A stretch of 37,237 bases of DNA from Bacteroidales bacterium (GTDB taxonomy: Bacteria > Bacteroidota > Bacteroidia > Bacteroidales > UBA932): positions 1-37,237 of the forward strand of contig JAKSJN010000019.1 in NCBI GenBank assembly GCA_024402135.1, in the 5' to 3' direction. Shown piece by piece: positions 24,180-31,738 of this stretch. The notes beneath the pieces were generated by a model, which did not search any database, was not told the origin of the DNA, and worked only from the letters and a program-made list of their open reading frames with translations. The position numbers and the translations under genes were made by a program. The first letter of the stretch is position 1. Every line of letters starts with the position of its first letter.

Positions 24180-25136
24180 ATGACAACAACAATTATCTGG
24201 ACCATCGTGATCCTTGCCGCCCTCGGACTGGTGCTGTCGATCATCCTCTTCTTCGTTGCGAAGAAGTTCAAGGTTGAGGAAGATCCACGCATCGACGAGG
24301 TCGAGAAAGTGATGCCGGGCGCAAATTGTGGAGGTTGTGGTTTTGCCGGCTGCCGTGCATTCGCCGATGCAGCTGTCAAGGCTCCGAATCTTGACAATAA
24401 CTTCTGTCCGGTAGGAGGAAACGACGTGATGAAGAAAGTTGCAGCCATTCTCGGCTACGAGATGAAGGAGAAAGCTCCTATGGTTGCAGTTGTGCGTTGC
24501 AACGGAACCTGTGAGAACCGTCCTCGTACCAACATCTATGATGGTGTTAAGTCCTGCAAGGTCAAGGCTGCTCTCTACAGCGGCGACACAGGCTGTGCAT
24601 ACGGCTGTGTGGGCTGCGGAGACTGCGTGGCTGCCTGCCAGTTCGGCGCCATCTCAATGGATCCTGCAACAGGACTTCCTGTTGTGGATGAGAACAAGTG
24701 TACTGCGTGCGGAGCCTGCTCGAAGGCATGTCCAAAGCATGTGATCGAGATCCGCAACAAGGGCCCACGCAGCATGCGCATGTATGTCAGCTGCATCAAC
24801 AAGGACAAGGGACCTGTTGCAAAGAAGGCGTGTGCCGCTGCATGTATCGGCTGCGGTATCTGCGCAAAGACCTGTACACATGATGCAATCACCATCCAGG
24901 ACAATGTCGCATACATCGACTTCGGCAAGTGCAAGCTCTGCCGCGAGTGTGAGGCGATGTGTCCTACCGGAGCAATCCACGGAATCAACTTCCCTAAGCC
25001 TCTGGACAAGGATGCAGTGAAGGCCAGAATAGCCGAGCGCAAGCGCAAGGCAAAGGAGGCAGAGGAAGCTGCCAAGGCTGCTGCTGCGGCTGCTCCTGCA
25101 CCTGTAGCTGAAACCAAAACAAAGGAGGAAGCGTAA
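24180..25136 (+). CDS. rnfB: RNF complex subunit B, polyferredoxin
   Basis: RnfB carries electrons between soluble ferredoxin and the membrane part of the RNF complex. An N-terminal membrane helix (about residues 6-27) is followed by a cluster motif C50-x2-C53-x4-C58 with C76. Four ferredoxin motifs then appear: C143-C153, C174-C184, C222-C232 and C251-C261. That is two more than in the short E. coli RsxB. Extra cysteines at 107, 111, 126 and 139 lie between the N-terminal cluster and the first ferredoxin motif. The tail after residue 285 is a charged, Ala-rich low-complexity stretch. Length is 318 residues. The stop codon shares its last base with the rnfC start. Confidence 0.95.
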   Translation: MTTTIIWTIVILAALGLVLSIILFFVAKKFKVEEDPRIDEVEKVMPGANCGGCGFAGCRAFADAAVKAPNLDNNFCPVGGNDVMKKVAAILGYEMKEKAPMVAVVRCNGTCENRPRTNIYDGVKSCKVKAALYSGDTGCAYGCVGCGDCVAACQFGAISMDPATGLPVVDENKCTACGACSKACPKHVIEIRNKGPRSMRMYVSCINKDKGPVAKKACAAACIGCGICAKTCTHDAITIQDNVAYIDFGKCKLCRECEAMCPTGAIHGINFPKPLDKDAVKARIAERKRKAKEAEEAAKAAAAAAPAPVAETKTKEEA

Positions 25137-26524
25137 TGAGCAAGAGAACATTTTCAATCGGCGGTATCCATCCGCACGACAACAAGATAGCTCGCGGCTG
25201 TGCAATCGAGGTCCTTCCTCTTCCACAGACCGTCTATATTTCGATGGCTCAGCACCTCGGAGCTCCTGCAAAGCCTGTCGTGGCTGTAGGTGACCAGGTC
25301 AAGGCTGGCCAGGTGATCGCCGAACCAGGTGGATTCATCTCGGCTTTCGTACATTCATCAGTAAGCGGTACCGTCAAGTCTATCGCACCTCGTCAGGACA
25401 TCGCAGGAAACTGGATGACCCATGTCGAGATTGCTGTCGAAGGTGACGAGTGGGTAGAGGGCGTTGACCTCAGCGATACTCTCGTGACCGAGATTCCAGA
25501 GGACCGCAACGCAATCCTTGAAAAGATCAAGGCATGTGGTATCGTAGGTCTCGGTGGCGCAACCTTCCCTGCACATGTGAAGCTCAATCCTGCTCCTGGC
25601 AGCAAGGCTGAGTGCCTCATCCTCAATGGTGCAGAGTGTGAGCCTTTCCTTACCAGCGACTACCGCATCATGCTCGAGAAGACAAAGGAAATCATCATCG
25701 GAGCGGCAATCATGCAGAAGGTCCTCGGCGGATGCCACACCGTGATCGGTATCGAGGAGAACAAGCCTGAGGCTATCGAGGCAATGCAGAAGGCCCTCGC
25801 AGAGCTCAAGTATCCGAACATTGAGGTCATGTCTCTCATGAAGAGATATCCTCAGGGAGGTGAGAAGCAACTCATCGACGCCGTTATGCACCGTCAGGTG
25901 AAGTCAGGCGGCCTTCCTATCAGTGTGGGCGCAGTTGTCCAGAATGTGGCAACCTCACTCGCAGTGTACGAGGCTGTCCAGAAGAACAAGCCTCTGGTGA
26001 CCAACACCATGACCATCACCGGTGACTGCCTCCCTGTCGAGAAGCAGCACAATTACCTGTTCCGCATCGGTATGCCTCTGTCGTATATCGCCGAGTATGC
26101 CGGTGGTGTCCCTGAGAAGGCTGCAAAGCTTATCAGCGGCGGTCCTATGATGGGTAAGGCTATCGCAAATCTTGATGCGTGCACCGTAAAGGGATCTTCA
26201 TCAATCCTCTATCTTTCAGAGGAGACTACCAAGCGTAAGGAAGAAACCAGCTGTATCCGCTGCGGCCGCTGTGCAGATGCCTGCCCGATGGGTCTGGAGC
26301 CACATCTTCTCCGCAGACTTGTGAATGCAGGCGACGTCGAGGGTCTTGAGGCAAACTCAGTCCAGGACTGCATCGAGTGCGGCTGCTGTCTGTACAGCTG
26401 TCCTGCATACATTCCGCTGCTTGACATCATCCGCCCTGCAAAGGGTCAGGTAATGGGTATCATCCGCAACCGCGCCGCTGCTGCAAAAGCTGCTGCCGAG
26501 GCTGCAAAGGCACCACAGAAATAA
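25136..26524 (+). CDS. rnfC: RNF complex subunit C, NADH/FMN-binding
   Basis: RnfC is the peripheral subunit that binds NAD(H) and FMN and carries two [4Fe-4S] clusters. The 462-residue protein starts with the RnfC barrel-sandwich region (GGIHPHDNK, with biotin-carrier-like GDQVKAGQVIAEP), then the nucleotide-binding segment GLGGATFPAHVKL and LILNGAECEPFLTSDY. The C-terminus carries CIRCGRCADACP and CIECGCCLYSCP. Its ATG overlaps the rnfB stop by one base, and a full AGGAGG Shine-Dalgarno sequence (25122-25127) sits 8 nt before it, unusual for Bacteroidota. Confidence 0.97.
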   Translation: MSKRTFSIGGIHPHDNKIARGCAIEVLPLPQTVYISMAQHLGAPAKPVVAVGDQVKAGQVIAEPGGFISAFVHSSVSGTVKSIAPRQDIAGNWMTHVEIAVEGDEWVEGVDLSDTLVTEIPEDRNAILEKIKACGIVGLGGATFPAHVKLNPAPGSKAECLILNGAECEPFLTSDYRIMLEKTKEIIIGAAIMQKVLGGCHTVIGIEENKPEAIEAMQKALAELKYPNIEVMSLMKRYPQGGEKQLIDAVMHRQVKSGGLPISVGAVVQNVATSLAVYEAVQKNKPLVTNTMTITGDCLPVEKQHNYLFRIGMPLSYIAEYAGGVPEKAAKLISGGPMMGKAIANLDACTVKGSSSILYLSEETTKRKEETSCIRCGRCADACPMGLEPHLLRRLVNAGDVEGLEANSVQDCIECGCCLYSCPAYIPLLDIIRPAKGQVMGIIRNRAAAAKAAAEAAKAPQK

Positions 26525-26542
26525 TTGAAAAACAACTGAATC

Positions 26543-27526
26543 ATGGGAAAATATCTGGTATCCCCAAATCCACATATCCACGCCAAGGAGTCGACATCGA
26601 CCCTCATGCGTGACGTGGTGATCGCGCTGCTGCCGGCTGTGCTCGTCTCTGTGGTCTTCTATGGCCTCGGAGAGATCGTGGTACTCGGTGTCAGCGTCGC
26701 TTCATGCGTGCTGCTGGAGTATCTTATCACCCGATACATGCTGAAGAAGCCTTCGACCATCTGCGACTGGTCTGCAGCCGTGACAGGTCTCCTGCTCGCC
26801 ATGAACCTTCCTGCAAGCACCCCTTGGTGGGTTGTTGTCATGGGCGCTGTGTTCGCTATCGGCGTTGCAAAGCTTACCTTCGGCGGTCTCGGCCAGAACG
26901 TGTTCAACCCTGCAATCGCAGGCCGTGTGTTCCTTCTGGTCTCTTACCCTACCTACATGACTTCATGGGCCATGCCTCAGGGTCTCTTCGGCGCTGATGC
27001 TGTCAGCGGTGCAACTCCTCTCGGAGTCATCAAGGAGGGCCTCATGCAGGGCGCAAGCGTTCCTCAGCTCATGGCTGAGAACGGCTGGTCATACGGAAGC
27101 ATGCTCTTCGCAAACATCGGTGGTTCGGCCGGTGAGATCTCTGCCATCGCTCTTCTCGCAGGATTCGTATACCTGCTCGTTCGTGGCGTCATCAAGCCTT
27201 ACATCACCCTCAGTATCTGGGCGACCGTATTCGTATTCTCAGGCCTTATGTGGCTCATCAATCCTGCACAGTTCACCGATCCTATCTTCAATCTCCTCAC
27301 CGGTGGTATGATTCTCGGTTCATGCTTCATGGCAACCGACTATGTAACCTCACCTATGAGCAACAAGGGCGGTATCCTGTTCGGTTTCGGAATCGGTCTC
27401 ATCGCAATGCTGATCCGTTACTTCGGATCATATCCGGAGGGCGTTTCCTTCGCTATCCTCATCATGAACATGTGCGTTCCGCTCATCAACAGAGCGTTCC
27501 ACCAGAAAAAGTACGGGAGGGCATAA
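26543..27526 (+). CDS. rnfD: RNF complex subunit D, flavinylated membrane subunit
   Basis: RnfD is an integral membrane subunit that holds covalently bound FMN. The 327-residue protein starts SPNPHIHAKEST, a typical RnfD opening, and has about eight or nine membrane helices. The flavinylation motif SGATPL is present, with T158 as the expected FMN attachment site (DAVSGATPLG). The conserved segment FNPAIAGRVF is also seen. It begins 18 nt after rnfC and ends 3 nt before rnfG. Confidence 0.96.
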   Translation: MGKYLVSPNPHIHAKESTSTLMRDVVIALLPAVLVSVVFYGLGEIVVLGVSVASCVLLEYLITRYMLKKPSTICDWSAAVTGLLLAMNLPASTPWWVVVMGAVFAIGVAKLTFGGLGQNVFNPAIAGRVFLLVSYPTYMTSWAMPQGLFGADAVSGATPLGVIKEGLMQGASVPQLMAENGWSYGSMLFANIGGSAGEISAIALLAGFVYLLVRGVIKPYITLSIWATVFVFSGLMWLINPAQFTDPIFNLLTGGMILGSCFMATDYVTSPMSNKGGILFGFGIGLIAMLIRYFGSYPEGVSFAILIMNMCVPLINRAFHQKKYGRA

Positions 27527-27529
27527 GAC

Positions 27530-28087
27530 ATGGCAGCAAAATCATCTCTCAAGAACATGGCTCTCTGCCTTACCGCAGTATGCCTTATCTGTTCATCAGT
27601 GCTCGCCGGTGTGTATGCACTGACTTTCGAGCCTATCAAGGCTGCAAGCCAGAAGGCTCTTGAACAGTCAATCTCCGCAGTTCTTCCCGAGGGCCTCGAA
27701 CTCTCTTCTGCCGCCGTTGCAAACCAGGGCGGCCAGACCTATGAGTACTACACCGCAAGCCAGTCAGGCGAGACAGCTGCATATGCAGTCAAGTCAACCG
27801 TCATCGGCTTCGGCGGTCCTCTTACCCTCATGGTAGGTGTGCTTGCCGATGGCAGCGTATACAACACTTCAGTCCTTTCACACAGCGAGACTCCCGGCCT
27901 CGGTGCAAAGTGTACTTCAGACGTGAAGTTCATGGAGCAGTGGAAGGGTTTCCCTGCCAATGCAAACTTCGCAGTAAAGAAGGACGGAGGAGACGTTGAT
28001 GCAATCACCGCATCGACTATCACCTCGCGCGCCTATACCCTCGCGGTGAAGAATGCAGTAGATGTCGTAAAATCACTTAGCAAGTAA
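27530..28087 (+). CDS. rnfG: RNF complex subunit G, flavinylated
   Basis: RnfG is anchored by one N-terminal helix (about residues 8-30) with its FMN-binding domain outside the cytoplasm. The FMN-binding domain includes GGPLTLMVGV and SETPGLGAK. The flavin attachment region reads D-A-I-T-A-S-T-I-T-S, where canonical proteins have S/T-G-A-T; the acceptor threonine would be T163, with Gly and Ala replaced by Ala and Ser. Length is 185 residues, normal for a Bacteroidota RnfG. It lies between rnfD and rnfE with gaps of 3 and 12 nt. No gene for the ApbE flavin transferase is in this window. Confidence 0.94.
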   Translation: MAAKSSLKNMALCLTAVCLICSSVLAGVYALTFEPIKAASQKALEQSISAVLPEGLELSSAAVANQGGQTYEYYTASQSGETAAYAVKSTVIGFGGPLTLMVGVLADGSVYNTSVLSHSETPGLGAKCTSDVKFMEQWKGFPANANFAVKKDGGDVDAITASTITSRAYTLAVKNAVDVVKSLSK

Positions 28088-28099
28088 GGAGGACATACA

Positions 28100-28684
28100 A
28101 TGAGCAAACTTTCAATAATCACCAAAGGTTTCATCAAGGACAATCCGACATTCGTGCTTGTCCTCGGTATGTGTCCTACCTTGGCAACCACCACATCTGC
28201 AATGAACGGTCTGGAGATGGGTCTCGCAACCCTCTTCGTGCTCGTCCTTTCAAACATGGTGATCTCTGCCATCGCTCCGCTGGTACCGGACAAGGTTCAC
28301 ATCCCTGTATACATCGTAGTCATTGCTACCTTCGTAACCGTTCTTCAGTTCATCATGCAGGCTTATACACCTGGTGCATACCAGACACTCGGTCTGTTCA
28401 TTCCGCTCATCGTTGTGAACTGTATCGTCCTCGGACGTGCAGAAGCATTTGCGAACAAGAACGGCATCGTTGACTCGGCTCTCGACGGTATCGGCATCGG
28501 CCTCGGCTTCACCGCATCCCTTACCGTGATCGGTATTGTACGCGAAATCCTCGGAAGCGGCTCCATCTTCGGATGGAAGTTCATCTCCGGAGACGGTATC
28601 CTCGCCTTCGTGATGGCTCCAGGTGCGTTCCTCGCACTCGGCTATCTCATGGTATTGTTCAACAAATTCGTTAAAAAGAACTAG
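28100..28684 (+). CDS. rnfE: RNF complex subunit E
   Basis: RnfE is one of the two related six-helix membrane subunits (with RnfA) that form the ion-translocating core. The 194-residue protein opens KGFIKDNPTFVLVLGMCPTLATT, the usual start, and contains GLFIPLIVVNCIVLGRAEAFA. The conserved membrane cysteines (in GMCPTLA and VVNCIVLG) that ligand the intramembrane Fe-S centre with RnfA are present. A strong AAGGAGG Shine-Dalgarno sequence at 28086-28092 precedes the ATG by 7 nt. Confidence 0.96.
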   Translation: MSKLSIITKGFIKDNPTFVLVLGMCPTLATTTSAMNGLEMGLATLFVLVLSNMVISAIAPLVPDKVHIPVYIVVIATFVTVLQFIMQAYTPGAYQTLGLFIPLIVVNCIVLGRAEAFANKNGIVDSALDGIGIGLGFTASLTVIGIVREILGSGSIFGWKFISGDGILAFVMAPGAFLALGYLMVLFNKFVKKN

Positions 28685-28687
28685 GCT

Positions 28688-29287
28688 ATGGAGTATTTGA
28701 TAATCATCATTTCGGCGATTTTCGTCAACAATATCCTGCTGGCCCAGTTCCTGGGCATCTGTCCGTTCCTTGGTGTATCCAACAAGCTCTCTACCGCAAC
28801 CGGCATGTCCGGTGCAGTATGCTTCGTGATCACCCTTGCCACGGTAGTTACCTTCCTGCTGAACAAGTACCTTCTGGTTCCATTCGGACTTGAGTTCCTC
28901 CAGACCATTTCCTTCATCCTCGTTATCGCCGCTCTGGTGCAGATGGTGGAGATCGTTCTCAAGAAGATCAGTCCTTCAATGTACCAGGCTCTCGGTATCT
29001 TCCTTCCGCTCATCACCACCAACTGTGCGGTTCTCGGTGTAGCCATCACCGTTGTTACCAAGGAGTTCACCTTTGGTGCCGAATCACACATGCTCAACCT
29101 TGCACAGGCTGTCGTTTACGCGCTCGCTACTTCTGTAGGCTACGCTATCGCTATGATCCTGTTTGCAGGTCTTCGTGAGCATCTTGCAGGCAATGATGTC
29201 CCTAAGTCCTTCAAGGGCCTTCCTATCGCGCTGATCACCGTCAGCATCATGGCAATGGCCTTCCTCGGATTCTCCGGCATGGTTTAA
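28688..29287 (+). CDS. rnfA: RNF complex subunit A
   Basis: RnfA pairs with RnfE in the membrane core of the RNF pump. The 199-residue protein starts MEYLIIIISAIFVNNILLAQ and shows GICPFLGVSNK and LGIFLPLITTNCAVLG, each with the conserved cysteine expected to bind the membrane Fe-S centre. Six membrane helices are evident. It starts 3 nt after rnfE and is the last gene of the long plus-strand run; a terminator begins 21 nt after its stop. Confidence 0.97.
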   Translation: MEYLIIIISAIFVNNILLAQFLGICPFLGVSNKLSTATGMSGAVCFVITLATVVTFLLNKYLLVPFGLEFLQTISFILVIAALVQMVEIVLKKISPSMYQALGIFLPLITTNCAVLGVAITVVTKEFTFGAESHMLNLAQAVVYALATSVGYAIAMILFAGLREHLAGNDVPKSFKGLPIALITVSIMAMAFLGFSGMV

Positions 29288-29308
29288 TCCGGCCTTATGA
29301 TATCTTTG

Positions 29309-29339
29309 AAGCCGACTGGTGTTTCCGGTCGGCTTTTTT
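29309..29339 (+). terminator. Terminator after rnfA
   Basis: An 11-bp stem (29309-29319 with 29325-29335, one G-T wobble) with a 5-nt loop is followed by a run of six T residues (29334-29339). It ends the rnf transcript and probably the whole gene run that starts at alaS. Confidence 0.9.
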
Positions 29340-29395
29340 CTTTTTCAGGGCATGAAATACTTTCAGTTTGGAAGTCACTTTCGTCAAATATTAGG

Positions 29396-29403
29396 TATAT
29401 TTG
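29396..29403 (+). promoter_or_regulatory. Candidate -7 promoter element of the sugar-nucleotide operon
   Basis: TATATTTG is a full match to TAnnTTTG. A TTTG at 29367-29370 is present, but 25 nt away, longer than the usual spacer. The ATG of the guanylyltransferase gene starts 7 nt after the last G, so the transcript would have almost no leader. Confidence 0.5.
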
Positions 29404-29409
29404 TATCCT

Positions 29410-30456
29410 ATGGAGAATCATGTCGTCATAATGGCAGGAGGTATCGGCAGCAGGTTCTGGCCGATGAGCACTCCCGAATATCCAAAGCAGTTCATCGATG
29501 TGCTTGGATGTGGCCGCTCGCTTATACAGATGACCGCCGAGAGGTTCAGACCTGTCTGTCCGGTCGAGAACATCTGGGTCGTGACATCGGCTCAGTATGT
29601 CGATATCGTCAAGACACAGCTGCCGGACATCCCCGATAGCAATATCCTTGCAGAGCCGGCTGCGCGTAACACCGCTCCATGTATCGCATATGCCACATGG
29701 AAGATACAGAGCCGTTGCAAGGACGCCAACATCGTAGTGACTCCATCCGATGCCCTTGTAATGGATGTGGATGAGTACCGTCGCGTCATCACCAAGGCTC
29801 TTGAGTTTACATCAGCAAGCGATTCCATCGTCACCATCGGCATCCGTCCGTCCCGCCCTGAAACGGGCTATGGATATATCTGCTGTTCATCTGAGTGTGC
29901 AGGCGATCCCGAGATCGTCAAGGTCGACACATTCCGTGAGAAGCCTGACGTAGAGACGGCAAAGAACTACCTGGCAGCCGGCAACTATCTCTGGAATGCA
30001 GGAGTGTTTGTCTGGAACGCACGTACCATCGAGGCTGAGCTGCGAGAGCATGTACCGGCAATCGCATCGGTCATGGACGAGATTGCTACGGCATTCGGCG
30101 GCCCTATGGAAAAGGCAGCCCTCCAGAGACTCTTCCCTATGTGTGAGAAGATCAGCATCGACTATGCTGTCATGGAACATGCCAAGAGCGTATATACCAT
30201 ACCATCCGAGTTTGGATGGAGCGACCTGGGAAGCTGGGGTTCGCTGCGTCAGAATGCAGAAAAGGACGAGGCTGGCAATGCCTCGGTCGGTGCGGACATC
30301 CGCATGTATGACTGCCGTGGCTGTGTAGTGCATACATCCAGTCTGCGCAAGGTTGTCCTTGAAGGACTCAGCGACTATATCATAGCAGAAAAGAACGGTG
30401 CCCTGCTTATCTGCAGGCTCGAGGATGAACAAAGAATAAAAGATTTCAATAAATAA
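29410..30456 (+). CDS. manC: Mannose-1-phosphate guanylyltransferase
   Basis: This enzyme makes GDP-mannose from mannose-1-phosphate and GTP, supplying sugar for surface glycans. The 348-residue protein opens with the nucleotidyltransferase signature VVIMAGGIGSRFWPMS followed by PKQF. Further matches are EPAARNTAPCIAYA, TPSDALV, TGYGYI, FREKPDVETAKNYLAAGNYLWNAGVF (shown in parts at residues 175-203) and DLGSWGSL. It is the short form without the C-terminal phosphomannose isomerase domain. ATG at 29410 is preferred to an upstream TTG because it begins the conserved domain. It heads a four-gene cluster with gaps of 8, 8 and 2 nt. The symbol manC (also rfbM) is by family. Confidence 0.93.
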   Translation: MENHVVIMAGGIGSRFWPMSTPEYPKQFIDVLGCGRSLIQMTAERFRPVCPVENIWVVTSAQYVDIVKTQLPDIPDSNILAEPAARNTAPCIAYATWKIQSRCKDANIVVTPSDALVMDVDEYRRVITKALEFTSASDSIVTIGIRPSRPETGYGYICCSSECAGDPEIVKVDTFREKPDVETAKNYLAAGNYLWNAGVFVWNARTIEAELREHVPAIASVMDEIATAFGGPMEKAALQRLFPMCEKISIDYAVMEHAKSVYTIPSEFGWSDLGSWGSLRQNAEKDEAGNASVGADIRMYDCRGCVVHTSSLRKVVLEGLSDYIIAEKNGALLICRLEDEQRIKDFNK

Positions 30457-30464
30457 GACATATT

Positions 30465-31730
30465 ATGATCATCAAGTCCCTGATATTGGACAGGAATGCT
30501 GCTGCAATCCTTCCAGAACTCAAGAAGAGAAGTGAAGGCAACTGTGCTGTCATCGTTACTCCTGGTGAAGAGGCCCGCACCATATTCTCTGCAATGATCG
30601 ACAAGCAGCTTGTAAAGAAGCAGGATGCAACTGCCGAGATGAATGAGGCAATCGCCTGGTTCAATTCACTCGGTGCCGGCGAAAATGCAGAAATCAACGA
30701 GGGCATCGACCGTCTTCGCCACTATCTCGTCGAGAGCATGCCTTTCCGTTTCAGCGGGAACTCGCTCCAGGACTATATCTTTGCTGAGCTCTCGGTGCTT
30801 TGTGCCAAGTTTGTCGCAGCTGTTATGGGTGCCGATTCCTGCCAGGATGGCCGCAACCTGATGATCTGTGATGACAGTGCTTCGGTTGTCGATGCAAAGG
30901 CTGCCGCTGCTGCGATCCAGGCCAGCCGGTTCGAAGGTCTTACCGTCCTTTCCGGTGGCTATGGCCGTACACTCTCGGGATATTCAGTAAGCCTTGGCAG
31001 AGGTGGCGCAGAGCTTACCGCTACCACTCTCGCTTCAGTTCTTCATCCTGAATGCATCGAATTCCTTACCGAACAGAATGGTATCCAGGGCATCCCTGAA
31101 CTCGAGTACAATGAGGCTGCCACACTCCTTTCAGGTGAGGACAGTCCTATCTTCCCTCTTGCACTCCTTCCTGCTACCCGCGAGGATATTCCTATCCGTG
31201 TATGCAATATCAATGACCTCGATGCTCCCGGTACCATGGTTACCCGCAAGGGCGGTGACGGCGCTCCTGGCATCACCGGTCTGACCAGTGACACCAAGCT
31301 TGAGCTTATTACTGTATACGGTGCAGGCCTTCTCGGAAGCGTAGGTCTCTCGTCAACCCTCTTCAATGCTCTTGCAAACGCAGGCGTGAATGTACGTTTC
31401 ATCTCTCAGGCTACCGCCGAGTTCAGCATCAGCTTTGCTGTCAACAGCTCGGATTCAGCAAAGGCCATCGAGGCTATTTCTGGAATGGTCAAGGGAAAGA
31501 CTGACGCAGATGTGCTTTATGCATCAAAGGCAGTCGCAGCCGTATCGGTTTGCGGAAACCGCATGCGCAGTGTCCCTGGAATCTCAGGAAAGGTCTTCAC
31601 TGCGCTTGGAAATGCAGGAGTCAGCATCGTTGCTGCATCACAGGGAGGAGAGGAACTTACAATCTCCGTAATCGTTGATGCCAAGGATGCAGAGGCAGCA
31701 GTAGCCGCAATACGTCCGCTTGTAGGATAA
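30465..31730 (+). CDS. Divergent aspartokinase-like protein with two ACT domains
   Basis: This 421-residue protein has the layout of a monofunctional aspartokinase, but its catalytic signature is eroded. Recognisable parts are LGRGGAELTAT (about 177-187, normally GRGGSD), SGGYGRTLSGY, IPIRVCNINDLDAPGTMV (about 242-259), and two ACT regulatory domains (about 275-340 and 355-421). The N-terminal KFGGTSV phosphate-binding motif is absent: the protein begins MIIKSLILDRNAAAIL. The segment normally FGE reads FAE, and the usual TDVDG reads TEQNG. It may therefore be a non-catalytic, amino-acid-sensing relative rather than a working lysine/threonine-pathway kinase. It lies 8 nt after manC and 8 nt before a COG0523 gene. 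No other lysine or threonine gene is nearby. Confidence 0.75.
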   Translation: MIIKSLILDRNAAAILPELKKRSEGNCAVIVTPGEEARTIFSAMIDKQLVKKQDATAEMNEAIAWFNSLGAGENAEINEGIDRLRHYLVESMPFRFSGNSLQDYIFAELSVLCAKFVAAVMGADSCQDGRNLMICDDSASVVDAKAAAAAIQASRFEGLTVLSGGYGRTLSGYSVSLGRGGAELTATTLASVLHPECIEFLTEQNGIQGIPELEYNEAATLLSGEDSPIFPLALLPATREDIPIRVCNINDLDAPGTMVTRKGGDGAPGITGLTSDTKLELITVYGAGLLGSVGLSSTLFNALANAGVNVRFISQATAEFSISFAVNSSDSAKAIEAISGMVKGKTDADVLYASKAVAAVSVCGNRMRSVPGISGKVFTALGNAGVSIVAASQGGEELTISVIVDAKDAEAAVAAIRPLVG

Positions 31731-31738
31731 AAAAGCAA

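Noticed and set aside
29319-29639. Open frame starting in the rnfA terminator and running into manC
   Set aside because: It starts in the hairpin and overlaps the nucleotidyltransferase signature of manC in another frame.
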